Notes: a model not told the origin generated them from the letters alone. Counted from the stretch's first letter, positions 8,159 through 14,462 are shown. The stretch: 15,456 nucleotides of DNA from CAZVFE01 sp964626405 (GCA_964626405.1 CAZVFE010000039.1:1-15456); one strand, 5' to 3'. Translations and numbers: made by a program.

Positions 8159-9445
8159 ATGAAAAAGAAATATATAATCGGTTTTATTCTTTTATTTTAT
8201 GTTTTTGGTGCTTTTGCTCAAGAATATATGGCGCCAGCACCAGCTCAAAAGGGCTCAATTTATTTAACTGGTGGAACTTTACATATTGGAAATGGGGAAG
8301 TAAGAGAAAATAAGGTATTGGAAATTAAGCAAGGAAAAATCCATTTTTTGTCGGAATTGCCGAATGCCTTGGAAAAGGACCAAATCTTAGATTTAAAGGG
8401 AAAGCAAATTTATCCCGGATTAATAGGTTTGAATAATAATTTAGGATTAGTAGAAGTAAATTCCACAAATTCAACACATGATGAATATGAATTTGGAGAT
8501 TTTAATCCGAATATTCGATCTATTGTAGGATATAATACAGATTCTAAGGTCATTAATACGGTACGTTCAAATGGGATATTATTAGTGGAGGTTGTACCTT
8601 CTGGCACATGGATAAGAGGAAGCTCCTCCGTTGTTCAATTAGATGCATGGAATTGGGAAGATGCTGCATATTCTACAGATTTAGGAATCCATATGAATAT
8701 TCCTTCGATGATAAAATATCCAAATTCAGGAAATAATTCAGATAGAATTAAACATAATTTGGAAGAATGGGAAAGGATAAAAGATTATTTTAAGGAGGCT
8801 GAATTATATGCGAAGGATCCTCAACCAAAAATAAAAAATTTGAAATTTGAGGCGATGAAAGGCTTATTTTCAAAAGAAAAAATCCTTTTTGCACATTGTG
8901 ATTGGGTAAAGGAAATATTATTGGCAATTGAATTAAAAAATGAATTTGGTTTGAAATTAGTCATTGTTGGAGGAGCAGATTCTTGGAGAATTGGAGATTT
9001 ATTGAGTCAAAATGAAATTCCTGTGGTATTACATAATCCACATAATTTGCCTGCTTTTGCGGATGATGCAGTTGATTTACCCTATAAAATGGGAGCAATA
9101 TTAAAGAAGTCTGGGGTATTGTTTTCAATTTCTACTGACGGAGATGAGGCTTATATGCAATTAAGAAATACACCTTTTGTTGCAGGTACTTTGGCTGCCT
9201 ATGGGTTAGACAAGGAGGAGGCTCTTCAATCTATTACTGAAAATGCTGCTAAGATTTTAGGAATAGAAAAGAGGACAGGAACCTTGGAAGAAGGGAAGGA
9301 TGCGAACATTGTAATATCCAATGGAGATATTTTAGATATGCGAAGCCATGAGGTAATATTAGCCTTCATACAAGGTAGAAAACTTGATTTAAATAATAAA
9401 CAGAAGGATTTATACCATAAATATTTGAAGAAATATCAAAATTGA
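8159..9445 (+). CDS. Secreted amidohydrolase-like protein with incomplete metal site
   Basis: This 428-residue protein has a clear signal peptide (1-20, AFA before Q). Its single amidohydrolase-superfamily module has the N-terminal beta-sandwich strands (GGTLHIGNGEV, LDLKGKQIYPGLIG), a TIM-barrel body, and the closing motif ILGIEKRTGTLEEGKDANIV. Where active members have D-x-H-x-H, this one reads G-L-N-N-N (90-94), so both barrel-strand-1 histidines are lost. His246 (FAHCDW) and Asp327 (STDGD) sit about where the later ligands belong, while the strand-6 histidine seems replaced in VIVGGADSW. It is therefore probably a non-catalytic or altered partner. It resembles the N-module of the preceding protein: both share a DLKGK-x-I-x-P segment, then RG followed by small residues, then the GTLEEGK/GSLEKGK tail. 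The 12-bp spacing implies co-transcription and perhaps a complex of the two products. Substrate unknown. Confidence 0.78.
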   Translation: MKKKYIIGFILLFYVFGAFAQEYMAPAPAQKGSIYLTGGTLHIGNGEVRENKVLEIKQGKIHFLSELPNALEKDQILDLKGKQIYPGLIGLNNNLGLVEVNSTNSTHDEYEFGDFNPNIRSIVGYNTDSKVINTVRSNGILLVEVVPSGTWIRGSSSVVQLDAWNWEDAAYSTDLGIHMNIPSMIKYPNSGNNSDRIKHNLEEWERIKDYFKEAELYAKDPQPKIKNLKFEAMKGLFSKEKILFAHCDWVKEILLAIELKNEFGLKLVIVGGADSWRIGDLLSQNEIPVVLHNPHNLPAFADDAVDLPYKMGAILKKSGVLFSISTDGDEAYMQLRNTPFVAGTLAAYGLDKEEALQSITENAAKILGIEKRTGTLEEGKDANIVISNGDILDMRSHEVILAFIQGRKLDLNNKQKDLYHKYLKKYQN

Positions 9446-9470
9446 AATATAAGTTTATTGATAATTTCAA
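9442..9470. repeat. Inverted repeat at the end of the amidohydrolase operon
   Basis: The arms TTGAAAT (9442-9448) and ATTTCAA (9464-9470) are perfect complements around a 15-nt loop and begin at the stop codon of the 428-residue gene. The stem is AT-rich and no T-run follows, so a role as a transcription terminator is weak. It may be chance in this AT-rich DNA. Confidence 0.2.
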
Positions 9471-9500
9471 GAAAAAATTGTATAAAATTAGGACATTTAA

Positions 9501-9542
9501 ATTTTTTCTTTTTCCTTTATGAAAAAATCGGACTTTTTGTCC
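9501..9542. promoter_or_regulatory. Inverted repeats upstream of the XRE regulator (possible operator)
   Basis: The 114-bp gap before the regulator holds two inverted repeats in a row: ATTTTTTC (9501-9508) with GAAAAAAT (9521-9528) around 12 nt, and GGAC (9530-9533) with GTCC (9539-9542) around five T. A further GGAC at 9491 lies next to the palindrome ATTTAAAT (9495-9502). Small XRE proteins commonly bind symmetric sites at their own promoter, so these are candidates for autoregulation. The A/T arms are low complexity and could be chance. No TAnnTTTG box is visible here. Confidence 0.3.
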
Positions 9543-9559
9543 CCTAACCACAATTTTTC

Positions 9560-9793
9560 ATGGAAAATCAAAATTTCTCATCAGTTTTGATCAAGTCACG
9601 ATATAAGCTTGATTTAACACAGTTGGAGGTAGCCTCAAAAGTTGGGGTTAGCCAAAGCGCGTATAATTATTGGGAGTCAGGAAAACATTATCCTACTCTT
9701 CGAGTGGCGGGTTTACTGCTTACTGTACTTCAGATTCCTCATGACGTTTTTATCCAAACTATTATGGAGGAAAAGGCGAGGAAAAAAAAATAG
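9560..9793 (+). CDS. Small XRE-family helix-turn-helix regulator
   Basis: This 77-residue protein is almost entirely one Cro/C1-type DNA-binding domain. The helix-turn-helix spans about residues 19-45, with the typical sequence LTQLEVASKVGVSQSAYNYW followed by ESGKHYPTL, where the W-E-S/N-G-K-x-x-P pattern is characteristic. A lysine-rich tail (EKARKKK) ends the protein. No effector domain is present, so it probably acts as a dimeric DNA-binding protein whose targets are unknown. It follows the amidohydrolase operon on the same strand after 114 bp, with inverted repeats between. Its stop codon is directly adjacent to the stop of the convergent lipoprotein gene, with no intervening base. The ATG at 9560 lacks a Shine-Dalgarno sequence, as is usual in this phylum. 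Confidence 0.85.
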   Translation: MENQNFSSVLIKSRYKLDLTQLEVASKVGVSQSAYNYWESGKHYPTLRVAGLLLTVLQIPHDVFIQTIMEEKARKKK

Positions 9794-10180
9794 TTAAGGA
9801 AGGCCATGTTGGAACGTAATTTCAGTTACCAACCCTATTGCACTAAAACGAAAAGCTATGTTATAGGCATTAGATTTAATTGTTTTATCATTACAATGTG
9901 GCCCCTTTTCTAGGAAATAAATATAATATTCCTGGTTCCTATCAGCTAATTGTTGGATATCCGGCTTTCCTAAAATGTCTGCGATATCATTTGAGGATGT
10001 TCCTTGAAAATTAAATTTATTTTCTTTTAACCAATTGATGGTCTCATTTCTTTTTCCCAAACAGGCTCCAGGGTCAGACTTAAAGGTTTTTAAATCAAAT
10101 CCTTCTAAATTAGGCTTTTTAGTACATGAAGAAAGTCCAATAATGAGTAGGAGGAAAATGAATATCTTTAGGTTTTTCAT
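9794..10180 (-). CDS. Small lipoprotein, possibly BamE/SmpA-like fold
   Basis: The ATG at 10180 gives 128 residues. A TTG lies directly upstream, but the ATG is the better start because it leaves a normal leader. A hydrophobic signal (residues 5-16) ends in the lipobox LSSC with Cys19 as the lipidation site. The mature part contains DIADILGKPD, then a Tyr-rich strand (QEYYIYFLEKG), a cysteine in GPHC, and strands ending in FSAIGLVTEITFQ. This order (helix, G-K-P turn, three strands) resembles BamE/SmpA-like small envelope domains, but the similarity is by eye and not proven. The gene is last in the his operon, 3 bp after the stop of the membrane-protein gene. Function unknown. Confidence 0.72.
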   Translation of the reverse strand: MKNLKIFIFLLLIIGLSSCTKKPNLEGFDLKTFKSDPGACLGKRNETINWLKENKFNFQGTSSNDIADILGKPDIQQLADRNQEYYIYFLEKGPHCNDKTIKSNAYNIAFRFSAIGLVTEITFQHGLP

Positions 10181-10183
10181 CAA

Positions 10184-10519
10184 TTATAAAATTGTTTCAA
10201 GAATAGAATTCGTAATACTAATTGCGAAACTGAATAATAATGGAGTAATAAAACCAGAAATCGTAAATCCATCAATTAGTCCAGATGTGAAGTAAACAAT
10301 TGCAACATTTATCACTAAGGAAAACAAACCTAGGGTAAGAATGGTTATGGGAAGACTAATAATTTTTATGATTGGTTTGATAACGGCATTTAAAAATCCA
10401 AATACTAATGCTACTATAAAGGCGGTTGTATAACCATCTACTTGAATCCCTTTTAAATAATTGGGGATAATGGAAATCAATCCTGCAATAATTACATATC
10501 TAATTAGGAATTTAAGCAT
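10184..10519 (-). CDS. Small four-helix membrane protein, phage-holin-4-2/YvlD family
   Basis: This 111-residue protein is almost wholly hydrophobic, with four predicted membrane segments (about 5-22, 32-48, 55-80 and 85-108). The pattern FLNAVIKPIIKIISLPITI followed by LTLGLFSLVIN is characteristic of the family usually named phage holin family 4, superfamily IV (YvlD-like). Despite the name, these are ordinary chromosomal membrane proteins in many bacteria, and nothing phage-like is nearby. It follows hisIE by 6 bp and precedes the small lipoprotein by 3 bp, so it is very likely part of the his transcript. Its role, perhaps in the envelope, is unknown. Confidence 0.85.
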   Translation of the reverse strand: MLKFLIRYVIIAGLISIIPNYLKGIQVDGYTTAFIVALVFGFLNAVIKPIIKIISLPITILTLGLFSLVINVAIVYFTSGLIDGFTISGFITPLLFSFAISITNSILETIL

Positions 10520-10525
10520 ATTAAT

Positions 10526-11119
10526 CTATTTATGTCGTTCTTGAAGAACTTTGATAATTTCTTCCAATCCTATTTTTCTATCTTCCAATAAAACTAAATA
10601 ATGAAAAAGTAGATCTGCCGCTTCTTCTTTAAATAATTGGTCATTATTAGACATTGCCTCAATAACAAGTTCAACAGCTTCTTCACCTACTTTTTGAGCC
10701 ACTTTATTTGTTCCTTTTGCGAATAAACTTGAGGTATAAGATTTTTCGGATGGGTTATTTTTTCTATTTCTAATGACATGCTTAAGTTTATCCAACCATG
10801 CGGCATTATCCTCATTTTTCCCTCCAAAACAAGTATCAGAACCAGTATGACAGGTTGGTCCTGCTGGTTCTACTAGAATTAATATGGTATCCTCATCACA
10901 ATCTATTTCAACTTCTTTCACAAATAAAAAATTATTTGAGCTCTCACCTTTTGTCCATAAACGATTTTTTGACCTTGAAAAGAAAGTGACCTTTTGGGTT
11001 TCAATGGTAATTTTAAAAGACTCTTCATTCATATAACCTAGCATCAATACATTTTTTGTATTGATATCTTGAATGACTGCGGGAATTAACCCTTTAGAGA
11101 AGTCTGGTTTCTTATTCAT
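10526..11119 (-). CDS. hisIE: Bifunctional phosphoribosyl-AMP cyclohydrolase / phosphoribosyl-ATP pyrophosphatase
   Basis: The two activities carry out steps 2 and 3 of histidine biosynthesis: PR-ATP to PR-AMP (HisE domain), then ring opening to ProFAR (HisI domain). The N-terminal HisI domain (about 1-110) has the metal ligands of the D-C-D-E-D cluster (73-77) and the zinc cysteines in GPTCHTGSDTCF (Cys90, Cys97). The C-terminal HisE domain (about 125-197) has KVGEEAVELVIEA and the metal-binding EEAADLLFHYLVLL. The 197-residue length fits the fused enzyme usual in Bacteroidota. It acts in the cytoplasm. The gene is the last biosynthetic one of the hisH-A-F-IE cluster, 14 bp after hisF. Confidence 0.96.
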   Translation of the reverse strand: MNKKPDFSKGLIPAVIQDINTKNVLMLGYMNEESFKITIETQKVTFFSRSKNRLWTKGESSNNFLFVKEVEIDCDEDTILILVEPAGPTCHTGSDTCFGGKNEDNAAWLDKLKHVIRNRKNNPSEKSYTSSLFAKGTNKVAQKVGEEAVELVIEAMSNNDQLFKEEAADLLFHYLVLLEDRKIGLEEIIKVLQERHK

Positions 11120-11133
11120 ATTTTTTCAATTTA

Positions 11134-11889
11134 TTAAATCCTTATGGGAATTCCATAGTTGGACAAATAATTTTTTAAATCAACTATTTCAATTTCTTTA
11201 AAATGGAAAATACTTGCTGCCAAACCGGCATCTGCTTTTCCATTGGTAAATACTTCCTTAAAATCCTCCATTTTACCTGCACCTCCTGAAGCAATTACAG
11301 GGATAGAAACCAATTCGGAGATCGTGGAAGTTATATCTAATTTAAAACCATTTTTGGTTCCATCTGCATCCATCGAGGTTAATAAAATTTCTCCTGCTCC
11401 TCTATCTGCAACTTCTTTTGCCCAAGGAATGGTTTGGATGGTGGTTTTTTCTCTACCTCCATGTGTATGAACATATTCTATTCCTTCAACATTTCGGGTA
11501 TCTATTGCCACAATAATGCATTGTGCACCAAAAGCGAGGGATAATTCATTTATTAAATCCGGATTTTTAACGGCAGATGAATTTATGGATACTTTGTCTG
11601 CACCAGCATTTAATAAAGCGGAAACATCCTCAATACTGGAGATTCCTCCTCCTACTGTAAAGGGAATATTAACATTTCTTGCTACCTCCTTCACTAGTTC
11701 TACTAAAGTTTTTCTTCTATCCACAGTAGCAGTAATATCTAAAAATACTAATTCGTCTGCCCCACTTTCGGCATATATTCTTCCTAATTCAACAGGGTCT
11801 CCCGCATCTCTTAAATTAACGAAGTTAGTACCTTTTACGGTTCTCCCATCTTTAATATCCAAACATGGGATGATTCTTTTTGCTAGCAT
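11134..11889 (-). CDS. hisF: Imidazole glycerol phosphate synthase, cyclase subunit HisF
   Basis: HisF joins PRFAR with ammonia supplied by HisH, giving imidazole-glycerol phosphate and AICAR. The 251-residue (beta/alpha)8 barrel is full length and has the hallmark start MLAKRIIPCLDIKDGR, with catalytic Asp11 and with Asp130 in VAIDTRN. Phosphate-binding glycine loops are present (FTVGGGIS near 77-84, and VIASGGAG towards the end). The protein ends in GIPIRI, a common HisF terminus. Its start overlaps the end of hisA by 7 bp, indicating translational coupling. Confidence 0.97.
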   Translation of the reverse strand: MLAKRIIPCLDIKDGRTVKGTNFVNLRDAGDPVELGRIYAESGADELVFLDITATVDRRKTLVELVKEVARNVNIPFTVGGGISSIEDVSALLNAGADKVSINSSAVKNPDLINELSLAFGAQCIIVAIDTRNVEGIEYVHTHGGREKTTIQTIPWAKEVADRGAGEILLTSMDADGTKNGFKLDITSTISELVSIPVIASGGAGKMEDFKEVFTNGKADAGLAASIFHFKEIEIVDLKNYLSNYGIPIRI

Positions 11890-12608
11890 TCCATTAAATT
11901 TTTTATTTCATTTAATTGAATTCTTCCTTCATATATGGCTTTCCCTACAATTACGCCATATAGATTCATTTCCTTTAATTGAATTAAATCTTGAAGATTT
12001 GAAACTCCTCCTGAGGCAATAATATTTAAATTAGGAAAATCCTCTTGCATTTTTTTATAATATGGAAGATTGGGCCCTTCCAATAAACCATCTTTCTCTA
12101 CATCGGTAGAAATGATATATTGAATTCCTTTATTTTGATAGGTTTCAAGAAAAGAATTTAAATCTAGTCCTGAATTTTCCTCCCAACCAGAAACGGCAAT
12201 TTTTCCTTTATAAGTATCAGCTCCAATGATTATTTTATCTGGTCCAAATTTTTCAAGCCAAGAAAAAACAAGGTTTTGATTTCTTACCGCAATACTTCCA
12301 GCTGTAATTTGGTTCGCGCCTGCATTAAAAGCTGATTCTAACATATCATCAGACTGCACTCCTCCTCCAAAATCGATAATTAAATTTGTTTCTTTCGCAA
12401 TATTCTCCAGAGTTTTGATATTCACAATTTCTTTAGCCTTTGCCCCATCTAAATCCACAAGGTGAAGTCTTTGGATCCCCGAATCCTCGAATTCTTTTGC
12501 CACCTCCACAGGATTGGATCGATATTCCTTTTTAGTAGAATAATCTCCTTTGGTTAGACGAACACATTTGCCGTCGATAATATCTATTGCTGGTATGATT
12601 TGAAACAT
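11883..12608 (-). CDS. hisA: ProFAR isomerase HisA
   Basis: HisA opens the ribose ring of ProFAR to PRFAR (step 4 of the pathway). The 241-residue barrel has the family start IIPAIDIIDGKCVRLTKGDY, with general-base Asp9, and the second catalytic Asp131 in IIGADTYKGKIAVSGW. Other landmarks are HLVDLDGA, IDFGGGVQ and STDVEKDGLLEGPN; the last of these separates HisA from the related HisF and TrpF barrels. It lies 1 bp after the hisH stop and overlaps hisF by 7 bp, so the three are one translational unit. Confidence 0.97.
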   Translation of the reverse strand: MFQIIPAIDIIDGKCVRLTKGDYSTKKEYRSNPVEVAKEFEDSGIQRLHLVDLDGAKAKEIVNIKTLENIAKETNLIIDFGGGVQSDDMLESAFNAGANQITAGSIAVRNQNLVFSWLEKFGPDKIIIGADTYKGKIAVSGWEENSGLDLNSFLETYQNKGIQYIISTDVEKDGLLEGPNLPYYKKMQEDFPNLNIIASGGVSNLQDLIQLKEMNLYGVIVGKAIYEGRIQLNEIKNLMEC

Positions 12609-12609
12609 T

Positions 12610-13203
12610 TTATAATTTTAAAAAATTCTGCATCAGTTTTTGTCCGATATTCCCAGAAATTTCTGCATGGAATTGTGCGGCATAAAAATTATCTTTTTGA
12701 ATGATAGCGGAAAAATCTTGTGTATAATGACAGCTTGCCAGTGTATATTTTCCTACTGGGACATAGAAAGAATGAACGAAATATACATAATCTCCTTCAT
12801 GAATACCTTCCAATAAAGGATGAGGGGATAAATCATGGATATTATTCCAACCCACATGAGGAATTTTTTCTGTATTAGACTGAAATCTTATCACATCTGT
12901 ATTAAATATTCCCAAACAATCTACATCTCCCTCCTGAGAATGGTTGCACAATAATTGCATGCCAATACAAGTAGCAAGTACAGGTTGTTTTAGCTTTGGA
13001 ATTACAAGATCCAATCCTTTTTCTTTCAGATGGCTCATGGCAGTACTTGCCTCTCCAACTCCGGGGAAAATAATACGCTCAGCACTCATTAAATCTGAAT
13101 GAGAATCAGTAAGGTAATACTTTACCCCAATTCTATCCAAAGCAAACATAACAGATGCTACATTTCCTGCATTATATTTAACGATTGCTACTTCTTTACT
13201 CAT
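12610..13203 (-). CDS. hisH: Imidazole glycerol phosphate synthase, glutamine amidotransferase subunit HisH
   Basis: HisH hydrolyses glutamine and channels ammonia to HisF. It is a class I amidotransferase of 197 residues, the usual length. Motifs in order are KYNAGNVASV (9-18), the oxyanion strand PGVG (47-50), the nucleophile Cys79 in LATCIGMQLLC, HVGWN (116-120), FVHSFY (142-147), and the catalytic His179 and Glu181 in QFHAEISG. Most family members read FHPE here. The Pro-to-Ala change leaves both catalytic residues in place. It is the first gene of the cluster in this window. Upstream lies a 189-bp divergent gap with two palindromes, and hisG, hisD, hisC and hisB are not seen. Confidence 0.96.
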   Translation of the reverse strand: MSKEVAIVKYNAGNVASVMFALDRIGVKYYLTDSHSDLMSAERIIFPGVGEASTAMSHLKEKGLDLVIPKLKQPVLATCIGMQLLCNHSQEGDVDCLGIFNTDVIRFQSNTEKIPHVGWNNIHDLSPHPLLEGIHEGDYVYFVHSFYVPVGKYTLASCHYTQDFSAIIQKDNFYAAQFHAEISGNIGQKLMQNFLKL

Positions 13204-13300
13204 TGCATTAAAAACTGTAAAGTTACTCTATTATTGGCATAATTAAAATAAATCAGGTAATTCATAAAAATTTATTTAATCAGTTTCTTTTGCCATTTTG

Positions 13301-13323
13301 TGAAATTTATCTTGTAAATTTCA
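13301..13323. promoter_or_regulatory. Palindrome 1 in the hisH/TVP38 divergent region
   Basis: The arms TGAAATTTA (13301-13309) and TAAATTTCA (13315-13323) are perfect 9-bp complements around TCTTG. The symmetric site with a 5-bp spacer, roughly 100 bp from hisH and 70 bp from the TVP38-type gene, has the form of an operator for a dimeric regulator. No T-run follows on either strand. A regulatory role is inferred from position and symmetry only. Confidence 0.4.
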
Positions 13324-13329
13324 GGGGGT

Positions 13330-13349
13330 AAGGGGAAGATGTTCCCCTT
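13330..13349. promoter_or_regulatory. Palindrome 2 in the hisH/TVP38 divergent region
   Basis: AAGGGGAA (13330-13337) and TTCCCCTT (13342-13349) are perfect 8-bp complements around the loop GATG. It starts 6 bp after palindrome 1 and is strikingly GC-rich for this genome. No U-tract follows on either strand, so it is not a standard terminator. It could be an operator, an RNA hairpin in the leader of the TVP38-type gene, or a copy of a dispersed short repeat. Confidence 0.45.
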
Positions 13350-13392
13350 CGACATAAAAAAATAAATTTCCTAAAAGATTATTGATAAATTA

Positions 13393-14058
13393 ATGAAAAA
13401 GGCAAATTGGGATTGGTTATATTTTATTTGGATGACTTTATTGCCTTTATTAATTTCCGTTGAAAGTTCTTATCTAGTTTATAATTTCACAGAAATCTTA
13501 TTAAATCAATCATGGATATTTATCTTTTTGATTTATACCGGAATGGGATTTGCAATGGGCCTTGCAATCATTCCAACTACCATGGTGTCCATCTTATCAG
13601 GCTATTTATTTGGACTTAACTCTTTGCCACTACTAATATTTTCTTATTTACTGGCCTCATTAATAGGATTTTTATTGGGGAAAATCATTCAACCAACTAG
13701 TATTAAAACCCTCATTCAAAAGAAAAAAAATATCAGTTTAGTGAACAATTCAATTGAAACCGAACCATTTAAATGGATATTTTTTATGAGACTTTCCCCT
13801 GTATTACCTTTCGCATTAAGCAATGCTTACCTCTCATTATTAAAAATTCCTTTTAAATATTTTATCAGTGGAAGTGCATTAGGAATGCTTCCTCGGACGA
13901 TTATTGCCATCTGGACAGGCTCCGAAATTCAAAATTTATCAATGATTATTGAAGGGAAAATAGAAGCGAATATTCAAAATTATCTAAGTCTAGGCTTTTT
14001 AATAATTTCAATTATTGGCTTCTATTTTTTAATTCAAAAAAGAATTAACAAAGGGTAG
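13393..14058 (+). CDS. TVP38/TMEM64 (VTT/DedA-like) membrane protein
   Basis: This 221-residue integral membrane protein has hydrophobic segments at about 8-32, 40-62, 63-98, 128-150, 155-178 and 198-215. The VTT-domain signature is clear: SGYLFGLNSLPL (69-80), then FMRLSPVLPFALSN (131-144), where the Arg and Pro residues are the conserved core, then GSALGMLPRT (160-169). Relatives are linked to lipid scrambling or undecaprenyl-phosphate transport, but the role of the TVP38 branch in bacteria is not settled. It has its own start after the palindrome region, divergent from hisH. Its last 14 bp overlap the convergent Dabb gene. Confidence 0.88.
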   Translation: MKKANWDWLYFIWMTLLPLLISVESSYLVYNFTEILLNQSWIFIFLIYTGMGFAMGLAIIPTTMVSILSGYLFGLNSLPLLIFSYLLASLIGFLLGKIIQPTSIKTLIQKKKNISLVNNSIETEPFKWIFFMRLSPVLPFALSNAYLSLLKIPFKYFISGSALGMLPRTIIAIWTGSEIQNLSMIIEGKIEANIQNYLSLGFLIISIIGFYFLIQKRINKG

Positions 14059-14443
14059 AAGAATCTATTACCATCACCTTCCCCCATAGATGCATATTGT
14101 CTTCAATAAATTTTTTATGCTCTGGACTGTATAAATATTCACTCTCTTTTTTGCCATCTTCAAATACCATAACCACTGAAATGGTATAAGTACCCTCCGT
14201 TACGGGCTTATCAAAATCTGTAATTACAGGACTTCCAACATGAACCATTTGGATCATTGGAAGTTTTCCTAATTCAATAATGGCATTTCTCAATTGATCT
14301 ACCTCCTCCTTTTTTTCTGGATTTTTTGCCCAGAATAATACATGATGTATAAAATTCATTGACTCCTTCTTTTTTTGATTAATCATCCCTGCACCCATTG
14401 CAGCAATCCCCGAGTTTTTGATAAAATTTCTTCTAGAATTCAT
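14045..14443 (-). CDS. Dabb (stress-responsive alpha/beta barrel) protein with Tat-like leader
   Basis: The ATG at 14443 gives 132 residues beginning MNSRRNFIKNSGIAAMG. An in-frame TTG 30 bp further upstream was not chosen because the twin-arginine leader should sit at the N terminus. SRRNFIK matches the Tat motif S/T-R-R-x-F-I/L-K, followed by a short hydrophobic stretch (11-21). No clear AxA cleavage site is seen. The Dabb domain runs from about residue 29 (MNFIHHVLFWAKNP) to the end, with the conserved H-x-V-x-F strand, the strand near YTISVVMVFED and a late H-x-x-F-I pattern (YSPEHKKFIEDN). Dabb proteins are small dimeric ferredoxin-like barrels, and most have no known activity. Substrate and cofactor are unknown. 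It overlaps the TVP38-type gene tail to tail by 14 bp. Confidence 0.85.
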   Translation of the reverse strand: MNSRRNFIKNSGIAAMGAGMINQKKKESMNFIHHVLFWAKNPEKKEEVDQLRNAIIELGKLPMIQMVHVGSPVITDFDKPVTEGTYTISVVMVFEDGKKESEYLYSPEHKKFIEDNMHLWGKVMVIDSSTLC

Positions 14444-14462
14444 AGGTTTATTATTTAATACG

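Noticed and set aside
10035..10295. An 86-codon open frame on the + strand over the lipoprotein and membrane-protein genes
   Set aside because: It lies opposite two credible genes, with no family signature and no promoter.
10184..10519. Evidence for a prophage from the 'phage holin family' protein
   Set aside because: The family name is historical. The gene sits in a his operon, and no endolysin, integrase, capsid or tail gene is nearby.
11516..12022. A 168-codon open frame on the + strand across hisF and hisA
   Set aside because: It is antisense to two well-conserved enzymes, has no recognisable domain and looks like a by-product of their codon use.
13330..13349. Palindrome 2 as an intrinsic terminator
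   Set aside because: There is no T-run downstream on either strand, and it lies between divergent genes, where a terminator is not needed.
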